Origin: Maribacter forsetii DSM 18668
Lineage (GTDB): Bacteria; Bacteroidota; Bacteroidia; Flavobacteriales; Flavobacteriaceae
Direction of reading: 5' to 3'
NCBI RefSeq assembly: GCF_000744105.1
Contig: NZ_JQLH01000001.1
Location: 4,415,001-4,479,000 of the forward strand
Length of the DNA stretch: 64,000 nt
In this document: positions 18,210 to 26,115 of the stretch, one piece after another
Layout of the letters: each line of letters starts with the position of its first letter
Position numbering within the stretch: position 1 is the first letter of the stretch
The notes under the pieces: model-generated
Seen by the model: only the letters and a program-made list of their open reading frames with translations
What the model was told of the DNA's origin: nothing
The model's database searches: none
Position numbers and translations under genes: made by a program

Positions 18210-18734
18210 ATGGGACTTTTAGATATTTTACTTGGATTACCTTTAATATGGGGTCTATGGAAAGGATATAAAAACGGACTTTTCATGGAAATTGCATCTA
18301 TTGTGGCACTAGTCGCCGGAATTTTCGGAGCCATTCATTTTTCATATATTACAGGTGAATATTTATCTGAACACTTGAATTGGGACGAACGTAATATGAG
18401 TATCATTGCCTTTATAATCACATTCGTACTAATCATAATAATCGTCAATTTAATTGGAAAACTATTGACTAAGGTTGCCAATTTTGCCATGCTAGGCTCT
18501 TTAAATAAAATTGCAGGGGGTATTTTTGGTGCATTGAAAGTTGCTATTTTATTAGGTGCCGCTTTTATATTTTTTGATCGAATGGATACCACGTTCAACT
18601 TACTGAAAGAAGAAACTAAAAAGGAATCTATTCTTTACCAACCTATTAAGGATATAGGTGCATTAATTTTTGATACTGTACTACAAAATGAAAGTCCAGA
18701 AAAAGAGTCTTCTAAAGAACACATTTTTATCTAA
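18210..18734 (+). CDS. CvpA-family membrane protein
   Basis: A 174-residue protein with four membrane helices. The family opening D-I-L-L-G-L-P-L-I-W-G-L-W-K-G-Y-K-N-G is at residues 4-22, and the fourth helix follows A-G-G-I-F-G-A-L-K-V. The C-terminal tail is polar (N-E-S-P-E-K-E-S-S-K-E). CvpA proteins are inner-membrane proteins first linked to colicin V production and later to bile-salt and envelope resistance; the mechanism is not settled. It has its own recognisable promoter. Confidence 0.85.
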   Translation: MGLLDILLGLPLIWGLWKGYKNGLFMEIASIVALVAGIFGAIHFSYITGEYLSEHLNWDERNMSIIAFIITFVLIIIIVNLIGKLLTKVANFAMLGSLNKIAGGIFGALKVAILLGAAFIFFDRMDTTFNLLKEETKKESILYQPIKDIGALIFDTVLQNESPEKESSKEHIFI

Positions 18735-18922
18735 TCACTTCATACCCTAATCTTACTTTTTGAACACTTTATCGAATAAGCATTTTTGTTCATACCCTGC
18801 ATTTAATTTTTCTATAATATTACGCTATCGATAACCCAAATCGATTACGAGAGCTTAGAACACTCTTAACTTTATTACCTACTTCGCTACGCCGAGAGGC
18901 TATTTAATTAAAAGACACTTAT

Positions 18923-19402
18923 ATGAAAATGAGATTGCTTTATGCGGTCCCTGTCTTTTTATTACTTTTTCTTGGTTCTTGTACAAGCGAATCTCTTGAT
19001 GAAACGCCCGTACTTGAAGCTGAAAATGTTTTAACTATTGAGCAGGACCTTTTGGAAATTGTTAATGAACATAGGTTAAACCTAAACGCTAATGCCTTGC
19101 AGTTTAGTGAAGTGGCTTATAAATATGCAAACCTTCATACAGACTACATGATTTCAAAAGGTAGCATTAGTCATGATAACTTTAGCTCAAGAGCATCTAA
19201 CATCGATTCTGAAATAAGCGTTGAAATGGTGGCTGAAAATGTAGCCAAAGATTACCAAACCGCCCTAGAAGCTTTTGAAGGATGGTACATTAGTAGCAGC
19301 CACAAAAAAACAATGGAGGGCGATTTTACACACACCGGTATCAGTGTAAAGAGAGACGACTTAGGCAACTACTACTTTACCCAACTTTTTTACAAGCAGT
19401 AA
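18923..19402 (+). CDS. CAP/SCP-domain lipoprotein 1
   Basis: A 159-residue protein with a lipobox at Cys20 (L-F-L-G-S-C) and one CAP (SCP/PR-1) domain. The CAP features seen are the helix I-V-N-E-H-R, Y-A-N-L-H-T-D-Y-M, I-S-H-D-N-F, A-E-N-V-A and S-S-H-K-K-T-M. These give the histidines and glutamate of the usual cavity, which may bind a metal. Extracytoplasmic CAP proteins have varied roles and no assigned reaction here. A close paralogue follows 255 bases downstream. Confidence 0.85.
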   Translation: MKMRLLYAVPVFLLLFLGSCTSESLDETPVLEAENVLTIEQDLLEIVNEHRLNLNANALQFSEVAYKYANLHTDYMISKGSISHDNFSSRASNIDSEISVEMVAENVAKDYQTALEAFEGWYISSSHKKTMEGDFTHTGISVKRDDLGNYYFTQLFYKQ

Positions 19403-19481
19403 ACTATTCAATATATTAAGGTTTAGTTAGACTATAGTTTAACTCAAATAGGTTGAATGGTTTCCATATTTCGGCAAAGTG

Positions 19482-19511
19482 GGAAAAATCATGTGAAATG
19501 CTAATTTTTCC
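19482..19511. repeat. Inverted repeat between the two CAP genes
   Basis: GGAAAAAT (19482-19489) and ATTTTTCC (19504-19511) are exact complements, with CAT and ATG adding a partly paired interior. It lies 80 bases after the first CAP gene and could end its transcript, though no T-run follows outside the stem. Confidence 0.35.
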
Positions 19512-19657
19512 GATATAATCATTCATGTATTTTATCGATAAGCCTAAATATTACCGTTAGTGGCAGCTTAACGAGTATTTCAAACTATGTGTAGATGTTT
19601 TTCTTCTAACCGTTGTGAACCATACTACTTTTGGCACACATAAAATTATCCCCCAGT

Positions 19658-20167
19658 ATGAAATCCACTTTCATTTATTTAGCTTTAATCGTTACCATTT
19701 TATCATCCTGTTCTAGATACGAGAACTTTGCAGGATATGAAGATACATCAGAAGACTCACCTTCAGAACTAACTTTAGCTTCTTCAAAAATGCATAGCAC
19801 AATGGAAGCCGACCTTTTTGAATTAATAAATAATTATAGAATAAGTGTAGGTTTAAATCCATTTGAATTTGAAAGCATTTCATATTACTATGCTACATTG
19901 CACACGAATTACATGATTTCTAAAGGAATTACCAGTCATGATATGTTCACCAAACGCGCATCGGGTATTTCTAAAAGAACAGATGCTGTATTTGTTGCTG
20001 AAAATGTAGCAAGAAATTATGATACCATAGAGGAAGCTTTCGATGCTTGGTTAGATAGTGAAGGGCATAGAAAAAATTTAGAGGGAGATTTTAATTACTC
20101 AGCCATCAGCATTGTTGAAAATAGTAACGGCGACTATTATTTTACTCAAATATTTGTAAAACAATAA
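19658..20167 (+). CDS. CAP/SCP-domain lipoprotein 2
   Basis: A 169-residue paralogue of the preceding CAP protein, with lipobox Cys18 (T-I-L-S-S-C). The CAP pattern is I-N-N-Y-R-I, Y-A-T-L-H-T-N-Y-M, I-T-S-H-D-M-F, A-E-N-V-A-R-N-Y and S-E-G-H-R-K-N-L. I start at ATG 19658 because it gives a clean signal peptide; the frame is open back to a TTG at 19631. The ending (D-Y-Y-F-T-Q-I-F-V-K-Q) closely matches that of CAP1 (N-Y-Y-F-T-Q-L-F-Y-K-Q). Tandem duplication followed by divergence is the simplest reading. Confidence 0.85.
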   Translation: MKSTFIYLALIVTILSSCSRYENFAGYEDTSEDSPSELTLASSKMHSTMEADLFELINNYRISVGLNPFEFESISYYYATLHTNYMISKGITSHDMFTKRASGISKRTDAVFVAENVARNYDTIEEAFDAWLDSEGHRKNLEGDFNYSAISIVENSNGDYYFTQIFVKQ

Positions 20168-20188
20168 AAGAAAGAACATATTTTTTAT

Positions 20189-20217
20189 AAAGCCTTTGAA
20201 AACAAAGGCTTTTTTTA
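20189..20217 (+). terminator. Rho-independent terminator after CAP2
   Basis: AAAGCCTTTG (20189-20198), loop AAAA, CAAAGGCTTT (20203-20212), then more T residues. A 10-bp perfect stem with a T-run, 21 bases after the CAP2 stop. Confidence 0.9.
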
Positions 20218-20275
20218 TGCTTACCTTTTAGGTGAAAAATAATCGTTTCTTTAACTTTCACTTAAATTCACAGAA

Positions 20276-20818
20276 ATGAGCATACAAGCACCATTTAATC
20301 TTAACAAATGGATTGAAGAAAACAGAGCTTCACTTAAGCCCCCTGTTGGAAACAAAAATTTATACAAAGATGCCGGCGATTATATCGTTATGATCGTTGC
20401 CGGACCAAATGCCAGAAAAGACTATCACTATAACGAAACCGAAGAATTGTTCTATCAGCTTGAAGGTAACATAGAAGTGCACATTCAAGAAGACGGTAAA
20501 AAACGCACCATGCAACTAGGACCTGGAGATATGTATCTGCACCCAGCCAAGGTACCACATTCTCCAGTTCGTAAAGAAAGATCAATAGGCCTTGTGATAG
20601 AACGTAAACGTGACCATATGAATGTGGACGACGGACTCTTGTGGTTTTGTGACAATTGTAACCATAAATTATATGAAGCCTATTTTACCCTTCACGATAT
20701 AGAAAAAGATTTTTTATCTCACTTTAAGCATTTTTATAGCTCAAAGGAATTAAGGACTTGTGACAATTGCGGTACTGTAATGCCGGTTGATGAACGTTTT
20801 ATAGCTAAAGAAAAATGA
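20276..20818 (+). CDS. nbaC: 3-hydroxyanthranilate 3,4-dioxygenase
   Basis: A 180-residue cupin enzyme that opens the ring of 3-hydroxyanthranilate in the kynurenine pathway. The iron ligands are in Y-H-Y-N-E-T-E-E (His and Glu) and Y-L-H-P-A-K-V-P-H-S-P. A C-terminal rubredoxin-like site has two CxxC pairs (C-D-N-C-N-H and C-D-N-C-G-T), as in bacterial HAAO. The ATG overlaps nothing upstream. The stop overlaps the DUF1304 start as ATGA, so the two are translationally coupled. The other kynurenine-pathway genes are not in this window. Confidence 0.93.
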   Translation: MSIQAPFNLNKWIEENRASLKPPVGNKNLYKDAGDYIVMIVAGPNARKDYHYNETEELFYQLEGNIEVHIQEDGKKRTMQLGPGDMYLHPAKVPHSPVRKERSIGLVIERKRDHMNVDDGLLWFCDNCNHKLYEAYFTLHDIEKDFLSHFKHFYSSKELRTCDNCGTVMPVDERFIAKEK

Positions 20819-21186
20819 TACTAATAGCTAAAATAATTACTGCTCTTGTAGCCCTGATCCATATTTATATTCTTTGGTTTGAAATGTTTGCATGGACAAC
20901 GACAGGTAGAAAGGTTTTTCAAAATTTTCCAAAAGATTTATTTGAACCCACAAAGTCCATGGCGGCAAACCAAGGGCTTTATAATGGCTTCTTAGCTGCT
21001 GGGTTGATCTGGTCATTTTTCATTACCGAAATACAATGGTCTGCAAATGTTGCACTCTTCTTTTTAGGTTGCGTTGCTATTGCTGGTGCTTACGGTGCAC
21101 TAACCGTAAGTAAAAAAATATTCATAGTCCAAAGTATACCTGCGTTAATAGGAATTATATTATGGTCCATTATTAAATTCTCATAG
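20815..21186 (+). CDS. DUF1304 membrane protein
   Basis: A 123-residue protein with four membrane helices and the family signature H-I-Y-I-L-W-F-E-M-F-A-W (residues 17-28), followed by N-Q-G-L-Y-N-G-F-L-A-A-G. DUF1304 proteins are small inner-membrane proteins of unknown function. It is coupled by a four-base overlap to the 3-hydroxyanthranilate dioxygenase gene, which may hint at transport or handling of a related aromatic compound; that is inference. Confidence 0.85.
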   Translation: MILIAKIITALVALIHIYILWFEMFAWTTTGRKVFQNFPKDLFEPTKSMAANQGLYNGFLAAGLIWSFFITEIQWSANVALFFLGCVAIAGAYGALTVSKKIFIVQSIPALIGIILWSIIKFS

Positions 21187-21266
21187 TTACAATTTGTTCT
21201 TTCTAAGGATAAAATTCTTTGTATTTTTGTAATATATCTAACATTAATCGAGTAAAAAGTTATAAA

Positions 21267-22820
21267 ATGTCAAAAATTGCAGCAGATTTCGGAATACATG
21301 ATGCCCTAAAAGCATTAGGAATTAAAGATATTAATGAGGGAACCTCAACCGGAGCTAATCATTTTTCATCAGGAGAGGTAATTTCATCATACTCGCCGGT
21401 AGATGGCTCGTTAATTGCAAAAGTCAAAACAACGACAGAAGCTGATTATGAAAAAGTAATGTCTACTGCAACGACAGCTTTTAAAGAGTGGAGAACCAAA
21501 CCTGCACCGCAACGTGGAGAAGTTGTTAGACAGTTTGGTGACAAACTTAGAGAACTTAAAGAACCTTTAGGTAAGCTTGTTTCTTACGAAATGGGCAAAA
21601 GCTATCAAGAAGGTCTGGGAGAGGTTCAAGAAATGATAGATATCTGTGATTTTGCAGTAGGATTATCACGACAATTACACGGATTAACGATGCATTCTGA
21701 AAGACCTGGGCATAGAATGTACGAGCAATATCATTCATTAGGTGTTGTAGGTATTATATCTGCATTTAATTTTCCTGTTGCCGTATGGGCGTGGAATACG
21801 GCACTAGCCTGGATCTGCGGTGATGTTTGTGTTTGGAAACCTTCTGAAAAAACACCTTTGTGTGGTATTGCATGCCAAAACATAGCTGCCGCGGTAATGA
21901 AAGCCAACAACTTACCAGAAGGTATTTCTTGCTTAATAAATGGCGATTATAAAATTGGAGAATTAATGACCCAAGATAAAAGAGTACCATTAGTATCTGC
22001 TACCGGATCTATTAGAATGGGAAAAATAGTTGCTCAGGCCGTTGCTGCCAGACTTGGAAAATCTTTACTTGAACTTGGTGGCAACAATGCAATTATTGTT
22101 ACACCAGACGCTGACCTAAAAATGACCGTTATAGGTGCCGTGTTCGGCGCTGTAGGTACTGCTGGTCAACGTTGTACTTCTACTAGAAGATTGATTATTC
22201 ATGAATCTATGTATGATAAGGTAAAAGATGCGGTTGTTGCAGCTTATCAACAATTAAGAATTGGTAACCCGTTAGATGAAAACAATCATGTAGGTCCGTT
22301 AATTGATACAGATGCTGTTGCTCAATACAACAAGGCTTTAGAAAAAGTAGTTAAAGAAGGTGGTAAACTAATCGTTGAAGGCGGAGTGTTAGAAGGTAAG
22401 GGCTATGAAAGTGGTTGTTACGTAAAACCTGCTATTGCAGAAGCTGAAAATGATTTTGAAATTGTACAGCACGAAACATTTGCCCCTGTACTTTACTTAT
22501 TAAAATATACTGGTGATGTTGATAATGCAATTGCTATTCAAAATGGCGTTGTACAAGGGTTATCTTCTGCTATTATGACGAACAACCTATGTGAAGCGGA
22601 ACATTTTCTTTCTGCCTGGGGTAGTGATTGTGGTATTGCCAATGTAAACATAGGTACTTCTGGTGCTGAAATAGGTGGTGCATTCGGCGGTGAGAAAGAA
22701 ACTGGTGGTGGTCGCGAAAGTGGTTCAGATGCTTGGAAAGTGTACATGAGAAGACAAACCAATACTATTAACTATACCACAGAGCTTCCTTTGGCACAGG
22801 GTATAAAGTTTGATCTATAA
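21267..22820 (+). CDS. Aldehyde dehydrogenase, ALDH7 (aminoadipate-semialdehyde) type
   Basis: A 517-residue NAD-dependent aldehyde dehydrogenase. Visible features are F-N-F-P-V-A-V-W-A-W-N near the cofactor site, W-K-P-S-E-K-T-P, the L-E-L-G-G-N-N-A glutamate motif, and the catalytic cysteine in G-T-A-G-Q-R-C-T-S. The GAEIGGAFGGEKETGGGR-type ending is typical of ALDH7/AmaB, which oxidises alpha-aminoadipate semialdehyde in lysine breakdown. I use ATG 21267; the frame is open back to an ATG at 21219. A TATTTTTG box lies at 21222-21229, with the nearest TTTG 25 bases upstream. A structured element starts 10 bases after the stop. Confidence 0.88.
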   Translation: MSKIAADFGIHDALKALGIKDINEGTSTGANHFSSGEVISSYSPVDGSLIAKVKTTTEADYEKVMSTATTAFKEWRTKPAPQRGEVVRQFGDKLRELKEPLGKLVSYEMGKSYQEGLGEVQEMIDICDFAVGLSRQLHGLTMHSERPGHRMYEQYHSLGVVGIISAFNFPVAVWAWNTALAWICGDVCVWKPSEKTPLCGIACQNIAAAVMKANNLPEGISCLINGDYKIGELMTQDKRVPLVSATGSIRMGKIVAQAVAARLGKSLLELGGNNAIIVTPDADLKMTVIGAVFGAVGTAGQRCTSTRRLIIHESMYDKVKDAVVAAYQQLRIGNPLDENNHVGPLIDTDAVAQYNKALEKVVKEGGKLIVEGGVLEGKGYESGCYVKPAIAEAENDFEIVQHETFAPVLYLLKYTGDVDNAIAIQNGVVQGLSSAIMTNNLCEAEHFLSAWGSDCGIANVNIGTSGAEIGGAFGGEKETGGGRESGSDAWKVYMRRQTNTINYTTELPLAQGIKFDL

Positions 22821-22830
22821 TAGATTCATG

Positions 22831-22945
22831 ATTTCCTTTGTATGTAAACTAAAAGGCTAGCCTGCTTTTGAACTTGTTGGCTCGTTAGACCAACTACCAT
22901 GAAGTAACGCTTGTATGCCCAGAACAATAAACATGCAAAGGAAAT
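22831..22945. ncRNA. Possible structured RNA element downstream of the ALDH gene
   Basis: A 15-bp closing helix joins 22831-22845 (ATTTCCTTTGTATGT) and 22931-22945 (ACATGCAAAGGAAAT), all pairs formed with one G-U. Inside lie AAAAG/CTTTT (22851-22855 with 22865-22869) and GTTGG/CCAAC (22876-22880 with 22890-22894) extended by TC/GA around a GTTA loop. A T-rich run starts at about 22958. The 22821-23402 gap holds no convincing gene. It could be a small RNA, a 3' UTR element of the ALDH transcript, or a short MITE-like element; I see no target duplication. No known RNA family is recognised. Confidence 0.4.
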
Positions 22946-23092
22946 TTATAAAACTCTTTATTTTTTTCTTCATTTTACAATCTAATTACTCTGTATCAAA
23001 CTAGTAAATTATAGTACTCAATTCAACAATTTCTGTACAGGTTTATGCAAATATTGTATAGTTGGATTATAAATTTCTTCACTTTTAGGCAT

Positions 23093-23130
23093 AAAAAAAT
23101 CCTGTCGACTTAAAGAAGACAGGATTTTTT
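23093..23130. terminator. Bidirectional hairpin terminator in the 22821-23402 gap
   Basis: AAAAAATCCTGTC (23094-23106) pairs with GACAGGATTTTTT (23118-23130) across an 11-base loop, with U-runs for both strands. It is about 275 bases after the ALDH stop. The rest of the gap up to 23402 shows no gene that I can support, only AT-rich DNA leading to the OmpA gene. Confidence 0.8.
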
Positions 23131-23402
23131 AACCAACTAACTCAAAACTTGAAATTATATAATCAATGCCCAAACCTTGTGGGGAGATGTATACCGTTTC
23201 AATACATACGCAAAAATGCAAATAATAGTTGTTGCCTTATACGTTTTTTTATCGCCTAACTCTTAGATTGTATAACTAGTATTGTATTTTACATATCTGG
23301 ATTTTACATAATGATTGATTGTAAGGCAATTAGGTGTAAATCTTTTAACATTTTTAAGATTTTTTTAATAAATTGTGCGCTAAACACTAAACATTACGTA
23401 CA

Positions 23403-24311
23403 ATGACAAGAACAATCAAGTATTTATTATTGATGTTGATTCCCATTGTAGTCGGTACTTACTTCTTTTATAACTGGTGTAGCGAATGCGCTACTCAAGT
23501 TGTAGATAAAGAACCCGCTACACAAAAGGAAATCATAAAAGAGCCCTCGGCTACATCGTATCCCTTCGCTATAGATGGAAACGGATTTGCCTATAACACC
23601 AATGACAATTATAATTTCAATATCTCTTCGCATAACTTTTTAACACCATTAAGTGCAGACCTTACCAAAGGAATTACAGGTTTACAAGGTCATTTAGCTG
23701 AGAACGAAAACAATGTTATTAACGTAACTGGTTATTATACTAGCCAAGAAGAGAATAATACCGCATTCCCTAATTTAGGACTTGCGAGAGCAAATTCAAT
23801 TAAGAACGACTTAGCTTCAAAAGGATTCTCTACTGCTCAAATTAATACGCAGGGAAAACTTATGGACGAAATGATTGCTAAAGAGAGTACTTATTGGGGT
23901 GCAGCTTCCTTTGGTCTTGTTGAAAAATCCGCGACCGCAGAAGATGACCTTAAAGCATTGTATGAAAAAATAAATGCTGATCCATTAATTCTTTATTTTA
24001 ACACTGCAGAAGCCTCTATTCATTTAGATGCTACGCAACGCCAAAAAGTTGCCGATATATCTAGATATTTAGATAAGGTTTCTGATGCCAAGGCAAGCGT
24101 TGTTGGTCATACAGATTCACAAGGGCGAGCAAGTACAAACATGAGACTAGGTCAAGATAGAGCAGAATTCGCTAAAAATTACTTAATGCAAAACGGAATA
24201 GCTGCAGATAAGATAATTGCTACATCCAAAGGGCAAACACAACCCATTGCCGATAATGCCACTGAAGAAGGCAGAGTAAAAAATAGACGAACGGTTATTA
24301 CATTAAAATAA
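23403..24311 (+). CDS. OmpA-family protein with N-terminal membrane anchor
   Basis: A 302-residue protein: one N-terminal hydrophobic helix (residues 7-23), a middle region of two OmpA/BON-like periplasmic units, and a C-terminal OmpA domain. The peptidoglycan-binding signature is V-V-G-H-T-D-S-Q-G, then N-M-R-L-G-Q-D-R-A and V-K-N-R-R-T-V-I at the end. The first unit (L-A-R-A-N-S-I-K-N-D-L) looks like a degenerate copy of the same fold. It probably links the inner membrane or periplasm to the cell wall. It is followed 32 bases later by a membrane protein with an HhH-like domain. Confidence 0.82.
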   Translation: MTRTIKYLLLMLIPIVVGTYFFYNWCSECATQVVDKEPATQKEIIKEPSATSYPFAIDGNGFAYNTNDNYNFNISSHNFLTPLSADLTKGITGLQGHLAENENNVINVTGYYTSQEENNTAFPNLGLARANSIKNDLASKGFSTAQINTQGKLMDEMIAKESTYWGAASFGLVEKSATAEDDLKALYEKINADPLILYFNTAEASIHLDATQRQKVADISRYLDKVSDAKASVVGHTDSQGRASTNMRLGQDRAEFAKNYLMQNGIAADKIIATSKGQTQPIADNATEEGRVKNRRTVITLK

Positions 24312-24343
24312 AACATACACTAATCCTATAAATAAGTAAAATC

Positions 24344-24997
24344 ATGAATTTTGAAAATATGAACATTTGGTGCTTGATAATTCCATTGTTAGTAGGTCTT
24401 ATCTGCGGTATTTTAGGTTATCTACTTGGTAGCCGTTCTGCCAAAGTAATAGACAACTCTGCTGAAATAAACAGTCTTACCGCTAGTAATACAAAACTTA
24501 AAGGCGAATTGTCTGACTTAAACAATCTTAAAGCTAGCAACAGCAAACTAAAGGCTGATCTAGAAGCTTGTAACCAAAGAGTAATTGCCGCAAGCAAAGT
24601 TGTAACACCTCCTCCTGCCGCACCAAGCGCTCCAAGCACTAATCTAGGTGCATCTGCCGCCTCTTTTGCTGCCGGTGCCGCTACAAGTAGCGCACTAGCT
24701 TTTGATGGTGCTGCTGCCAAGGCTGCATTTGGAAAAACCATTAAGCAAGACGATTTAAAACTTGTGGAAGGTATTGGTCCAAAAATTGAAGGCATGTTTA
24801 AAGACCACGGTATTAAAACATGGAAAGAACTTTCTGAAGCTAGTTTAGAAGCCTGCCAAAAAATATTGGATACAGGAGGTACACGATACAAAATTCACGA
24901 TCCTGCTTCTTGGCCGTTACAAGCTAAAATGTGCTACGAAGGTAAATGGACAGAACTTGTTAAATGGCAAGATGAGCACAAACACGGTAAATTATAA
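24344..24997 (+). CDS. Membrane protein with coiled coil and helix-hairpin-helix-like domain
   Basis: A 217-residue protein. Residues 9-29 form a membrane helix (I-I-P-L-L-V-G-L-I-C-G-I-L-G-Y), then comes a coiled coil with two K-L-K-(G/A)-(E/D)-L repeats, a Pro/Ala/Ser linker (residues 88-122), and a C-terminal domain with L-K-L-V-E-G-I-G-P-K-I-E. The GIGPKIE segment resembles the HhH folds often annotated as 'predicted flap endonuclease-like'. Whether it binds DNA or protein is unknown. It pairs with the upstream OmpA gene and ends at a strong terminator. Confidence 0.7.
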   Translation: MNFENMNIWCLIIPLLVGLICGILGYLLGSRSAKVIDNSAEINSLTASNTKLKGELSDLNNLKASNSKLKADLEACNQRVIAASKVVTPPPAAPSAPSTNLGASAASFAAGAATSSALAFDGAAAKAAFGKTIKQDDLKLVEGIGPKIEGMFKDHGIKTWKELSEASLEACQKILDTGGTRYKIHDPASWPLQAKMCYEGKWTELVKWQDEHKHGKL

Positions 24998-25012
24998 TCT
25001 ACCGTTTAAAGC

Positions 25013-25049
25013 AAAAAAAATCCCGATCATAACTGATCGGGATTTTTTT
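25013..25049. terminator. Bidirectional terminator between HhH and desaturase genes
   Basis: TCCCGATCA (25021-25029), loop TAAC, TGATCGGGA (25034-25042), flanked by an A-run on the left and a T-run on the right, so it can terminate both convergent genes. Confidence 0.92.
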
Positions 25050-25052
25050 ATT

Positions 25053-26051
25053 TTATAATGCTCCGTTTGCCTCTACCCACTTAAAGTGATATTGGTCTTG
25101 CGGAAATTTCATTCTTTCTGCAATCCGCTCTAATCTTGATGGTAACTTAATTAAGTAGTCACGAGCCTTTTCAGCTTCTTCATTTAAAGAACGAACAGAA
25201 TCCAGTTCCCAATACGCATTCAACTTGCTTAGAATATCAACGTAATCTTGCGCTGTATATACACCTAAACGCTGTGCACAGTTAGAGAAGTTCTCAAAAG
25301 CAGAACCAATTGTACCACCAGACTCACGTAAAAAATGTGCTGGCATAACAATCTTCTTCTTCATCATATCTGCAAAGGCGATCATCATACCAGATGGATC
25401 TTCGCCTAAAATAGTCTTCACGAATTCTCTGTACGCCAAATGGTGTCTCATTTCATCACCGGCAATTATAGTACACATTTTACCTAATAAGGCATTTCCT
25501 TTCTTCTTCGCCATTTGCCCCACACGCTTATGCGAAATATTGGTAGCTAATTCTTGAAAAGAGGTATATACAAAGTTCTTATATGGATCACGATCAGTAC
25601 CAATATCAAAACCATCAGAAATTAAATGCTGGGTCGTTATTTCAATCTCTCTCATATTTACCCTTCCAGATAAATAAAGATATTTGTTCAACACATCTCC
25701 ATGTCTATTTTCTTCTGCAGTCCAAGCACGTACCCATTTAGCCCAACCATTGGTTTTATGGTCACCGTGCTGGTCAATACCAACAACATCCATTAACCAA
25801 GATTCATAAGTTGGCAAGGCTTCTTCGGTAATGGTATCCGCTACCATGGTTACCCAAAAGTCATACCCTAAGTCCTTAGACTCTTCACGAATATCTTTTA
25901 CCTCTTGTAAAAATGTATCTTTTTCAGAATCTGGTAAAAAATCTGTTGGCTGCCATATATCCTCTGGTTTTATAAGGAAAGATTCCATGAAACTCTCTAC
26001 CTTAGGCTCTAATGCCTGCATCACTTCTAATCTTATATTTTTATTAGACAT
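25053..26051 (-). CDS. Acyl-ACP desaturase (soluble diiron)
   Basis: A roughly 332-residue soluble fatty-acid desaturase that inserts a double bond in acyl-ACP using O2 and ferredoxin. The two diiron motifs are E-E-N-R-H-G and D-E-M-R-H-H, as in plant-type stearoyl-ACP desaturases. I prefer ATG 26049-26051 (N-terminus MSNKNIRLEV); the frame is open nine codons further, to 26078. It would set membrane unsaturation, useful at low temperature. It stands alone, downstream of the phosphatase gene on the same strand. Confidence 0.9.
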   Translation of the reverse strand: MSNKNIRLEVMQALEPKVESFMESFLIKPEDIWQPTDFLPDSEKDTFLQEVKDIREESKDLGYDFWVTMVADTITEEALPTYESWLMDVVGIDQHGDHKTNGWAKWVRAWTAEENRHGDVLNKYLYLSGRVNMREIEITTQHLISDGFDIGTDRDPYKNFVYTSFQELATNISHKRVGQMAKKKGNALLGKMCTIIAGDEMRHHLAYREFVKTILGEDPSGMMIAFADMMKKKIVMPAHFLRESGGTIGSAFENFSNCAQRLGVYTAQDYVDILSKLNAYWELDSVRSLNEEAEKARDYLIKLPSRLERIAERMKFPQDQYHFKWVEANGAL

Positions 26052-26115
26052 ATTTTCAATTTTATTAAAGATCGTCAATAAAACAATCTATTTTAAAGTA
26101 AAGTTAACGGTTTTC

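Noticed and set aside
22915..23004. 29-codon frame starting M-P-R-T-I-N-M-Q with a hydrophobic stretch
   Set aside because: Too short, no ribosome-binding context, and it overlaps one arm of the folded element; kept only as a remote possibility.
24418..24891. 157-codon minus-strand frame opposite the HhH-domain gene
   Set aside because: Composition follows from the Ala/Lys-rich sense gene; the sense frame has membrane helix, coiled coil and domain match.
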